Shown in pieces: positions 55,861 to 64,000 of a stretch of DNA of 64,000 nucleotides. The position numbers were made by a program, and so were the translations under genes. Location: the NCBI GenBank assembly GCA_020466095.1, contig CM035806.1, forward strand, positions 121,584,942 through 121,648,941, read 5' to 3'. The DNA is from Chlorops oryzae (lineage: Eukaryota > Arthropoda > Insecta > Diptera > Chloropidae). Positions within the stretch are counted from its first letter, which is position 1. Each line of letters begins with the position of its first letter. The notes beneath the pieces were generated by a model. The model did no database searches, had not been told where the DNA came from, and saw only the letters and a list, made by a program, of their open reading frames with translations.

Positions 55861-56215
55861 GTTTGACCTTGAGTTTCTTTGAAAGGCAGAATGTGGTCTG
55901 ACCGCGGACGAAAAAGCTGTGGGAGCCAATTAGTGAAGATTTTATATGTCAAATAAATCTGGACCATACTCTCTTTTATAATATGTATCAACGAAATCTT
56001 TGAAAAGAATCCCTCTAAATTTCCCTCTAAAAGTTTTGTCCCTCTAAATCTACCTCTAAATTAATAAAAACCCTCTAAATTTAGAGGAAAAACCTCTAAG
56101 CTGGCAACACTGACTAAACGAAAATCAGCAGCTACTCGGATACTGTGTGTGTGCTGTTGTGAAATTGAATTTGCCACCAGTGGCATAGTTTGGCATACAC
56201 TGCTTTGGACACAAA

Positions 56216-56378
56216 GAGGCCATTTACACGTTAAGACATTTCGATAATGAAACAAATTTTCGTAGGCAAGGGAGGCAGGGGGAAGAGAGAAAAACGCTAC
56301 CATACCACATCCCCGCGCGTCCCTAGCCCACAAAAAGTGTGTTTCATTATCGAAATGTATTAACGTGTAAATGGCCTC
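56216..56378. mobile_element. MITE family G, complete copy, 163 bp
   Basis: Inverted ends GAGGCCATTTACACGTTAAG / inverse, matching over about 40 bp. Related incomplete copies at 36219-36452. Confidence 0.85.
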
Positions 56379-56448
56379 AAACCGGAATAACAACTTTTCA
56401 TATGTGTGCATGTGTGTTAGAAGGATTTTCGTTGTCATGCATGTGAAG

Positions 56449-58333
56449 CCCAATAAACACAACGATATCGTAACGATATCGAGGCAATATCGTTTTCTCT
56501 TAAAAATGTTTCGCGACGATAATTCGAGACGATATCGAGACGATTTCGATATCGTGAGAGAGTCACTTATCGCTAGCGAATCGAGATTTTCATCGTTCTC
56601 GAATCGTTAACGAGCCTTAACTCGAATCGCTAGCGAATCGAGATTTTCATCGCTCTCGAATCCTTAACGGACGATTAGCAAAAAAATCATTAATTTTTAT
56701 ATTTAATGTAAAATTCAAATAACAGTCTTATTATAATACTATTTTCGGTAAAAAAAAAAAAAAAACGGTTCTATTGCTGGTAACCACGCTTTTGAATCCA
56801 CTGCCTGTGGGATTTGAACACCGAACCTCTTGATATCTAGTCATGTTTCTAGTCTGCTTACCCATTACGCCGTCTTCGCCGAATTGAAATGAATGACTTT
56901 TTTTCGTTTATAAGTTTAGCTTGATTCTATATTTACCTCGAATGCCTTCCGATTTGGAAACAAATTAACAAAACTACCTTCGAGAATTAAAGTTTCGTAC
57001 CGTGATTTTGGCCTCGCGAAGATATCGAGACGAGTTCGCGAAAATCCAAATTCTCGATATCGAGATTCTGGACTCGCGAAGATATCGAGACGAGTTCGCG
57101 AAAATCCAAATTCTCGATATCGAGATTCTGGACTCGCGAAGATATCGAGACGAGTTCGCGAAAATCCAAATTCTCGATATCGAGATTCTGGACTCGCGAA
57201 GATATCGAGACGAGTTCGCGAAAATCCAATTTCTCGATATCGTTATTTTGGCCTCGCGAAGATATCGAGACGAGTTCGCGAAAATCCAAATTCTCGATAT
57301 CGTGATTTTGGACTCGCGAAGATATCGAGACGAAACATTTTTAGCCCAATAAATACAAAAACGAAGATTATATCGCCACAAATTCGTTACGAATTTGAGA
57401 AAAACGAAATCCTAGAAAGTAGTTTAGTGAACTCGCTTTGAACTCGAAACACATAAGGGAAAAGAAGAAAAATAAGAAGGACCTAATAAACACAAAAACG
57501 TTAACGAGTTCGCATCGAATTCGATTTGAATTGGTTTAATGCGATTCACGCTCTACGAATTCGATTCGAACTCGTTATCGTTTTTGTGTTTATTAGGTCC
57601 TTCTTATTTTTCTTCTTTTCCCTTATGTGTTTCGAGTTCAAAGCGAGTTCACTAAACTACTTTCTAGGATTTCGTTTTTCTCAAATTCGTAACGAATTTG
57701 TGGCGATATAATCTTCGTTTTTGTATTTATTGGGCTAAAAATGTTTCGTCTCGATATCTTCGCGAGTCCAGAATCTCGATATCGAGAAATTGGATTTTCG
57801 CGAACTCGTCTCGATATCTTCGCGAGTCCAGAATCTCGATATCGAGAATTTGGATTTTCGCGAACTCGTCTCGATATCTTCGCGAGTCCAGAATCTCGAT
57901 ATCGAGAATTTGGATTTTCGCGAACTCGTCTCGATATCTTCGCGAGTCCAGAATCTCGATATCGAGAATTTGGATTTTCGCGAACTCGTCTCGATATCTT
58001 CGCGAGTCCAGAATCTCGATATCGAGAATTTGGATTTTCGCGAACTCGTCTCGATATCTTCGCGAGGCCAAAATAACGATATCGAGAAATTGGATTTTCG
58101 CGAACTCGTCTCGATATCTTCGCGAGTCCAGAATCTCGATATCGAGAATTTGGATTTTCGCGAACTCGTCTCGATATCTTCGCGAGTCCAGAATCTCGAT
58201 ATCGAGAAATTCAATTTTCTCGAATTCGTCTCGATATCGTCGCGAGTGCAAAATCGCGATATCGAGAAATTTAGTTTTCTCGAATTCGTCTCGATATCGT
58301 TACGATATCATCCTCGCTTTTGTGTTTATTGGG
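56449..58333. mobile_element. Concentric foldback element with 60-bp tandem repeats in the arms
   Basis: Outer ends CCCAATAAACAC / GTGTTTATTGGG. Left arm has five full 60-bp units (57014-57313) plus a partial; right arm about nine (57751-58290). Similar inverted ends occur twice more towards the centre: 57346/57733 (CCCAATAAATAC) and 57482/57601 (CCTAATAAACAC). The unit is 20 codons and open in several frames, explaining the long repetitive ORFs, which are not genes. Confidence 0.92.
56797..56878 (-). repeat. tRNA-derived segment inside the foldback's left arm
   Basis: Minus strand GGCGTAATGGGTAAGCAGAC and GGTTCGGTGTTCAAATCCC. Boxes are recognisable, structure degraded. Confidence 0.5.
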
Positions 58334-58770
58334 AGCAGAGGTGACCACCACTACAAGGCCGTTTTCATTATGCGCATTGGTAGTGGTACAACAAAGCCAT
58401 AAAATTAGAAAATCGAGAGAATAACAAAGCGACAAGCGTCATAGATCCGACCTCGACAACAGTCTGTATACAGCAGCGAAAGGGAGTACTCCTAGAGTAA
58501 TCTTAGAGTACTCCCAAAGGGAGTACTACTACTCCCTTTTAATTTGCCAACCAATGCTTTGAACTGTCTTATTTTAACATAGAGCTGTCATTGGAAACAA
58601 CTACTCACTATTTAGGTACAAAAGTGAGTACTTCAAGAGTACTCGCAAAAGGAGTATTTCTGCTTTTTATGGAAAAAAAGTATATTTTATTTAGTTTTTT
58701 TTCTTTTTTGTTTGCTTTTTTCTTTATTTAAAAACTTTTATTTTTCTTATTTCTTTTTTAATTTTCTTGC

Positions 58771-58838
58771 CTCGACTGAACCTCGAACCGCTGATCTCTG
58801 GGTTGGTAAGTCAGCGTCTTAACCATTACGCTAAACAT
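58771..58838 (-). repeat. tRNA-derived segment
   Basis: Nearly identical to 50875-50938. Confidence 0.6.
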
Positions 58839-58877
58839 GCAAATTTTTAATGTGTTCGTCAAAACTTGAGTTTTTGG

Positions 58878-59421
58878 CAAGGGCGTAGCTAGAGAAAGAA
58901 TGCTTTGGTAGTGCTTATATTTGCCACAGTTGTATATTGAACAATTATAAGATATTAACCGAAAAAAAATTTAGGGGGGCAAGAAGAAGTTTAGAGAGTT
59001 TTGGACCAAAAACCCAAAAAATCCGAAAAATTAATGATGTCCGATTTGGATGAAATTTTTTATATAGAATAAGTGAAAAATTCTAAGAATTTTGGCACTT
59101 AAACTTTTTAAAATACTGATTACAACTAGTATAGTTTGGGTCTAGTTCCAAACTGGTCCAAAAAGGACTAGTTTTTATAAGTTTTTTTAAAAATTTTTAG
59201 TACCAAAATTCTTAGAATTTTTCACTTATTCTATATAAAAAATTTCATCGAAATCGGACGTCATGAATTTGTCCGATTTTTTGGGGTTTTTGGTCCAAAA
59301 CTCTCTAAACTTCTTCTTGCCCCCCCAAATTTTATTTCGGTTAATGTCTTATAATTGCTCAATATACTACTGTGGCAAATATAAGCGCTACCAGAGCACT
59401 CTTTCTCTAGCTACGCCCTTG
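58878..59421. mobile_element. hAT-type hairpin MITE with 8-bp TSD and an empty site in the window
   Basis: Ends CAAGGGCGTAGCTAGAG and inverse; arms of about 240 bp pair almost fully. GTTTTTGG at 58870-58877 and 59422-59429. The related element at 50964-50990 shows the uninterrupted ACTTGAGTTTTTGGTTGCTC. Confidence 0.93.
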
Positions 59422-59640
59422 GTTTTTGGTTGCTCAAGTCTTTGTGAAACGCGCGTTTAGGATTTATCATAACAAAACATTTTTAATTGAAAAATAAATA
59501 TTAAGAAAATTAAAATATTTAAAAAAATACTTACAAATTTAGGAAAAAATTTTTTTTTGTTTCAAAATTATATATAAAAAATAAATGAAAATATGAATAT
59601 AAAAAAACCTTGAAATAAAAAAAAAATTATTTTCACCCGA

Positions 59641-59689
59641 GGCAGGGATCGAACCGAGACCCACTCGGTTGCTGAGCGAGAGTCTTAAG
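59641..59689 (-). repeat. tRNA-derived segment, shortened
   Basis: Matches 51199-51267 from the B box to AAGACTCTCGCTCAGCAACC, then breaks off. Confidence 0.55.
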
Positions 59690-59872
59690 CAGCAAGCGTA
59701 CATTAATGAACGAACTCAACCACCATCGGTCTCAAAGGGAGTAAACTTTAGTGTACTCGCCTTTCATATGTCAATCTGTTTTATTTGGAGTGCTCGGGTA
59801 GGGAGTATTTCAAGAGCACTCGCTTTAAGGTTAATTTCTCCATTTTACGCTGCTGGGTAGCATACTCATGTA

Positions 59873-60292
59873 CAGTGTTCGGACTACGGAAATCCCATTT
59901 CGTAGTAGAAGACCGCAAAAATCGGAGTAGAAATTAAATTTTGGGTAGTAAATTGGAATTTATCATTTTCGCACAAAAAAAAAAGATTAAAAATTTATTT
60001 GAAGCAAACATTTATAACTTACATTTACATATTACTTACATTTTTTATCTCCATTAGTCAAGATTTAGATACAGAGATATCTGTATGGAAAAAAATTTGT
60101 TTGCGAGCGAGGGAACACAAAAACAACTCGTTCTAATTACGTCGAAATCGTGACATAGACAAAATTATTTTGAGTTTGGTGAAGTGAAAAAATCGGAGTA
60201 GATTTCAGGTAAAGGGTAGTGGCGGAGTAGATTTCAAAAATTTTAAAAAAACGGAGTAGATCTACTCCGATCGGAGCATAGCCCGAACCCTG
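59873..60292. mobile_element. hAT-type MITE, 420 bp, with 8-bp TSD
   Basis: Ends CAGTGTTCGGACTACG and inverted CCCGAACCCTG; flanks CTCATGTA at 59865-59872 and 60293-60300. CGGAGTAGA recurs about five times. The duplication includes the first bases of family A copy 3. Confidence 0.88.
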
Positions 60293-60294
60293 CT

Positions 60295-60717
60295 CATGTA
60301 GGAGTGTAGGTCTAACTCTTCTTCTTCCTAATCCCTGCAATGTGTTAGAGCTACGCTGCTTCAACATTGGCATATAGCATATATTTAATAAAGTTTCAAT
60401 TATGAACTTTTCAAACAATATAAAAAACGAGCCGACGCCGTGTTTCTTTGATAATTTTCTTGCAAGTGGCATCATATTGTCACTTTGTGTCTCCCGTATT
60501 GTTGTTGGTAGCTTTCTGGTGAATTTCTCGAAAGAGTTGAATTTCCTATTCCTGCTTAAGGTTTTTGTTGGTAGCTTTTTGGTGAATTTCTCGAAAGAGT
60601 TGAATTTCCTATTCCTGCTTAAGGTTTTTGTTGGTAGCTTTTTGGTGAATTTCCCCAATTTGTTGAATTTCCTATACCTGCCTGATGGTGAATTTCTTAT
60701 TAGCGGCAGAGCCTTTT
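60295..60717. mobile_element. MITE family A, copy 3, internally deleted, three 63-bp units
   Basis: Starts CATGTAGGAGTGTAGGTC. GTTGGTAGC begins units at 60504, 60567 and 60630. The right TIR is missing after GCGGCAGAG. Confidence 0.85.
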
Positions 60718-60728
60718 CGAAACTTTGA

Positions 60729-60816
60729 GGGAAAAAATTGGAAGAAAAAATAGGGAGAAAAAATTGGAAGAAAAAATAGGGAGAAAAAATTGGAAGAAAA
60801 AATTAGGAGAAAAAAT
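60729..60816. repeat. Purine-rich minisatellite, about 26-bp unit
   Basis: GGAAGAAAAAATAGGGAG and AAAAAATT alternate about 3.5 times, directly downstream of the PHD-finger stop codon. Confidence 0.85.
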
Positions 60817-60817
60817 T

Positions 60818-61280
60818 CTAGCCATGGAGGTGATTCGCTACACAAATTGGGCACCACCATTCTTCTTCTGGTTTCTCTTCCAATTCCACGCATTTCATGT
60901 GGAACCATTCGAGTGGACAATTGATGTTATGACATAAAATAAGATTTTGGTGTTGCTTTTCGATCTGAAAAAAATATTTTTAATATAATTTGATTAACAG
61001 TGTTTGTAGTACATCAAATTACCTCATTACAGAAACACCATGCTTCCTCTAGTGTATGGCGCGCAGTTTTTTTTTGAAATATTTTTGTTTTTCCATGAAC
61101 TAAAATTAAATACGCTTTTCCAGCTGCTTGCAAATTTAATAATATATCATCGTAATGTGGCAGATTTGCCTGTCCGATTTTTGCTTTATTTTTTTTTTTA
61201 TATATTCCGACAACTGGGAAATCGCAGTAATGACTATTTTCCGTGTGCCATCTGCCTCCGATAAATCTACGCACAATCAA
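60818..61280 (-). CDS. PHD-finger protein, C-terminal two exons (host or TE-encoded unclear)
   Basis: Minus-strand exon 61023 back to about 61280 ends EEAWCFCNE; a 58-bp intron (GTAATT...TTTTTTTCAG, 60965-61022) follows. The last exon, 60964-60818, encodes ILCHNINCPLEWFHMKC, then EEEWWCPIC and HLHG-stop. Together: C-x-C, C-x4-C, H-x2-C, C-x2-C with the diagnostic W before the last pair, a C4HC3 PHD finger of the ING-like sort. Such fingers read histone H3 tails. Upstream residues (QANLPHYDDILLNLQAAGKA) are not recognised; a possible further acceptor TGTGCGTAG lies at 61265-61273. It may belong to a domesticated or transposon-encoded protein. Confidence 0.62.
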
Positions 61281-61508
61281 CAGAAAATTTTCATTAATAC
61301 TTTAAATTTTCACTAATTTTGTAACAATTTCACTTCATGTACTTTCCGAGGATTTTTGTTTTCTTGTTGTAGAAAGTAAAAAAAAAACTGAAAATTTAAA
61401 ATATTTCCTTCGCAACAGTTTGGCTGCCACCAATAAAGGTGACGCACTTAGGACGCTTATTGGTTCGTTGTAATACCATGGAAATGGGAATTAAAAAAAA
61501 AAAAAAAC

Positions 61509-61583
61509 AAATTGGGAGTTGAACCCAGCGCTTCTCGCATTGAAATTTGACATCTCAGCAAACCAAGCAACGGGGCCGCCATG
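61509..61583 (-). repeat. tRNA-derived (SINE-like) segment
   Basis: Minus strand GGTTTGCTGAGATGTCAAAT and GGGTTCAACTCCCAAT; sister of 15421-15503. Confidence 0.6.
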
Positions 61584-61599
61584 GTTTATACAGTTTTTA

Positions 61600-62050
61600 A
61601 CATATCGTACATTAAATACTAAACTGGCACAAGTCAAAATTTTACAAAATCTACTTTCTTCCATAAATTAGTTCGGAATACACATTTCTAACTAAAAAAA
61701 AAATCTTACCTATACCTATCTTCCTTCACTGAATAAATGTTTTTGTGCCAGTTTTTACATTAGTTGCCTAGACTTTGCAGTTTCAGTTAAAACGTGATAT
61801 TTTTAGTTGTGTCCAAGTTCCCAAGCAAAACTGATAACTTTTATTACACATAAAGTGGGTCATTTTGAAATGTGCTACTTTCGCTGTAATAAATGATAGT
61901 TTTTTTGTTGCATCATTATGGATTATGCCTTTTTAGTTGAAAAAAAAAGAGAATACAATCGACTGTATTATTTTTATATGTGCCATTTTATATGAAATTA
62001 TCTTGAACGCTTTAAGCTTTAAGGAAAATAAATTGTTTTAAAGCAGAATT
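61600..62050. other. No gene; small inverted pair
   Basis: AAACTGGCACAA near 61622 and TTGTGCCAGTTT near 61744 are inverted, perhaps a small MITE. Nothing else supported. Confidence 0.4.
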
Positions 62051-62053
62051 AAA

Positions 62054-63345
62054 ATAAAACAAGTAAAGAAGTTTACATCGGCTAAGCCGATTGCACACAT
62101 ACCTTTTCCTCAGCCTGAAATATGTTAAAACATTACCTTAACAAAAATTCCTGCCGTTTTCGTTGTTCGAGCTTGGATATCTATTTATACCTTATCTGTA
62201 CTTTGATTTAGCTTCTAAGACTCGAGATTATTATTAAGCACAAAATTTTCGCGGATGGTGAGGATGGTCAAATTTTAACCGTTAGTGGACATTTTGTCTA
62301 GCTGCGAAAACCTCAATTCAAAATAGTGAAAATAAAATTTTTGCGAATGGTGGTCTTGATCAAATTTTAACCGTTACAGGACATTTTGTCTAGCTGCGAA
62401 ATACTCAATTCAAAATAGTGAAAATAAATTTTTGCGAATTTCGCGAATGGTGGTCATGGTCAAAATTTAACCGTTAGAGGACATTTTGTCTAGCTGCGAA
62501 AACCTCAATTCAAAATAGTGAAAATAAAATTTTTGCGAATTTTGCGAATGGTGGTCATGGTCAAAATTTAACCGTTAGAGGACATTTTGTCTAGCTGCGA
62601 AAACCTCAATTCAAAATAGTGAAAATAAAATTTTTGCGAATTTTGCGAATGGTGGTCATGGTCAAAATTTAACCGTTAGAGGACATTTTGTCTAGCTGCG
62701 AAAACCTCAATTCAATATAGTGAAAATAAATTGTTGCGAATTTCGCGAATGGTGGTCATGGTCAAAATTTAACCATAAGTGACGACTTTATTTGGCGGCA
62801 AAATATACAACCAGAAGAAGCAAAAAAAAAATCATTTTTGTATTCAGATATGAGAATAAGAGAAAGAGTGTTTTTTTCTAATGTGTAGGATGATGACCAT
62901 AGTTATAGCGATGTCGCAATTTTTTTCAGCGAAAGCTTAAGTCTACATGGTAGCTATACACACACCAAATTTCAATAAGCTGGGATGTATAGTAAAAAAG
63001 TTATTCACGAAAAACGTTAAAAATCGTGATTTTTGAAACTTCTGAACCACTTCCTACGACCCAAGAAGGGACTACGAAAACAATTTTTATGCAGTTTTTC
63101 GGACATTTACCTGGTTCAAGTCCATGCCAAATTTCAATATGATATCTTTCATGGCTTTTGAGTAAATTACGAAAAACTAAAGTGTGACCGACAGACAGAC
63201 AGACAGACATGGCTAGATCGACTCCTCTTGTCACCCTGATCAAGAATATATATATATGTCTGTATCTATCGCGACTCCTTTGGTATGTTACATACTCCGA
63301 GCCAAACTTAATATACCCTTTCCTTCGGAAAAGGTATAATAAACA
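62054..63345. repeat. Hairpin-capped dispersed repeat, second lineage, with internal tandem array
   Basis: Starts AACAAGTAAAG, then palindrome ATCGGCTAAGCCGAT. Ends with a GACAGACAGACAGACATGGC segment, GATCAAGAATATATATA and TATACCCTTTCC. Layout parallels family R. Confidence 0.75.
62250..62790. repeat. Tandem array, about 115-bp unit, five to six copies
   Basis: Each unit carries GAATGGTGGTCATGGTCAAA, TTAACCGTTAGAGGACATTT and CAATTCAAAATAGTGAAAAT. Related diverged text is at 41850-42150 and 42640-42790. Confidence 0.9.
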
Positions 63346-63623
63346 TCTATCGGAACCAGAAATATGTTTCTTTATATAATATTACTAGAAGGCATTTAAA
63401 AAAAAATTGGTTTTGTATTTTGTGTTTGTATGTAACGCTTTACGCAAAAACCGTCCCTCTTTAAAAAAATTTGAATTGCGCCAGATTAACTGAAAATATC
63501 AACGTCGTTCTTTTAATTGTGTCATTTTAATTGAAAAAATCAGTCTCAATTTTTAAATTTTGCTACTTGCCAACTGAAAAGCAAGTAGAAAAAATTTGAA
63601 CTTTCTTACTAAGTACTTTCAAA

Positions 63624-64000
63624 ATGTTCTTTTCCATCACTCCCTTCATTCCTGTCCTTCCAAATAATTTTGTTGTGTCCGAAGCGACGCGACCTATAAG
63701 TGACTGCGGCTTCTGTCGGTATGTTTTATCAGTTACTTTCATAACTATGTAATATTTCTATCGAATAACATGCATGCAGGAACATCGATGCAGCATTGAT
63801 ATTAGAGAATTTGACGAGCGAAGAGTTCGCTCCATATGCATACTCATCGCAGCCGATAATAATCAAAAATGCAATTTCAAATTGGCCAGCAATGAAGCTG
63901 CTTGATTTTGATTATTTGAAAAGTTTATATGAGAGAATTCCAGGTGCCTTAGACGAGAATTGCCAGTTCTCACATTTTCGTTACATTTTGAAAGTGGCTC
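63624..64000 (+). CDS. JmjC/cupin-domain-like protein, first two exons (runs off the window)
   Basis: Exon 63624-63718 starts MFFSITPFIPVLPNNFVV and splices at CG|GTATGT over a 61-bp intron to 63780, which keeps frame: NIDAALILENLTSEEFAPYA, then PIIIKNAISNWPAMKLLDFD and YLKSLYERI. A P-(I/V)-(I/V)-x4-x-x-W-P-A block followed by a short helix is how many JmjC/cupin_8 hydroxylase-like domains open. The HxD and second His metal ligands would lie beyond base 64000, so function is unproven. The first exon could also be internal (acceptor-like CTTACTAAG at 63605-63613). Confidence 0.55.

Larger units (their letters stand above)
54784..56112. mobile_element. hAT element with 8-bp TSD and CCTCTAAA subterminal repeats
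   Basis: Ends CAGTGCTGCCAGG / CTGGCAACACTG; flanks ACTAAACG at 54776-54783 and 56113-56120. About ten CCCTCTAAA-type motifs cluster at both ends, as expected of transposase-binding sites. Holds a Tigger-like remnant and hAT dimerisation-domain remains. Confidence 0.92.
58470..59857. mobile_element. TIR element with a direct pair of tRNA-like segments (II), interrupted by hAT
   Basis: Ends ACAGCAGCG / CGCTGCTGGG with GAGTACTC motifs near both ends; core matches 50541-51501, including tRNA-like segments at 58771-58838 and 59641-59689. Carries a 544-bp hAT insertion. Confidence 0.7.

Noticed and set aside
57002..58402. Several long repetitive ORFs on both strands (up to 234 codons)
   Set aside because: The 60-bp satellite has no stops in several frames, so ORFs appear on both strands. 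They are by-products of the foldback arms.
30276..61583. Functional tRNA genes
   Set aside because: A and B boxes are recognisable, but acceptor and anticodon stems are weak and most copies are embedded in mobile elements; kept as tRNA-derived repeats.

Overview
The window looks like a nuclear scaffold from a higher fly (Diptera, Brachycera, probably a tephritid-like fruit fly). The reasons are AT-rich DNA, GT-AG introns of 58-90 bp, insect non-LTR, BEL/Pao, Tc1/mariner, hAT and Helitron remnants, and an alpha2delta calcium-channel subunit closest in my memory to the Drosophila straightjacket family. The genus is an inference; no search was run. Three 100-N assembly gaps are present (15691-15790, 36119-36218, 47591-47690).

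Host genes sit at the two ends. Left (4421-12419, + strand): the last 14 coding exons of a voltage-gated calcium channel alpha2delta subunit, from the Cache region to the stop codon. Thirteen exons splice with matching phases. Exon 10 (10668-10787) carries three one-base discrepancies, all in short homopolymers, more like consensus error than gene death. Right (63624-64000, + strand): the first two exons of a gene whose second exon resembles the start of a JmjC/cupin domain. Near 60818-61280 (- strand) two exons around a 58-bp intron encode a C4HC3 PHD finger at the end of an otherwise unrecognised protein.

The roughly 48 kb between is almost wall-to-wall transposable elements, heavily nested. 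15996-19921 is a Tc1/mariner (DD37E) element split by a 2.06-kb hAT element that holds a Harbinger-like element, with a further TTA-flanked element near its right end. 19924-20842 is a BEL/Pao fragment. 21346-25955 is an APE-RT-RNase H LINE split by a 1.02-kb palindromic element. 26034 to about 35900 is an internally deleted Jockey-like LINE split by a 7.6-kb foldback element (27610-35211) with 1.54-kb arms and a perfect 9-bp target duplication. 36.2-38 kb holds MITEs. 39248-44303 is a minus-strand Helitron with its Rep N-terminal coding remnant, 5' TC end and 3' hairpin-CTAG end. 45228-46975 is a head-to-head pair of a hairpin-capped repeat. 49.5-60.7 kb holds several MITE families, four hAT-type insertions with 8-bp duplications, a Tigger/pogo remnant, and a concentric foldback element (56449-58333) whose arms are 60-bp tandem repeats. 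62054-63345 is another hairpin-capped repeat.

The genes do not form a pathway. What the window offers is insertion history: in several places the empty site or interrupted reading frame is itself present, so boundaries and relative ages can be read from the sequence. Nothing prokaryotic (operons, CRISPR, riboswitches) was seen.
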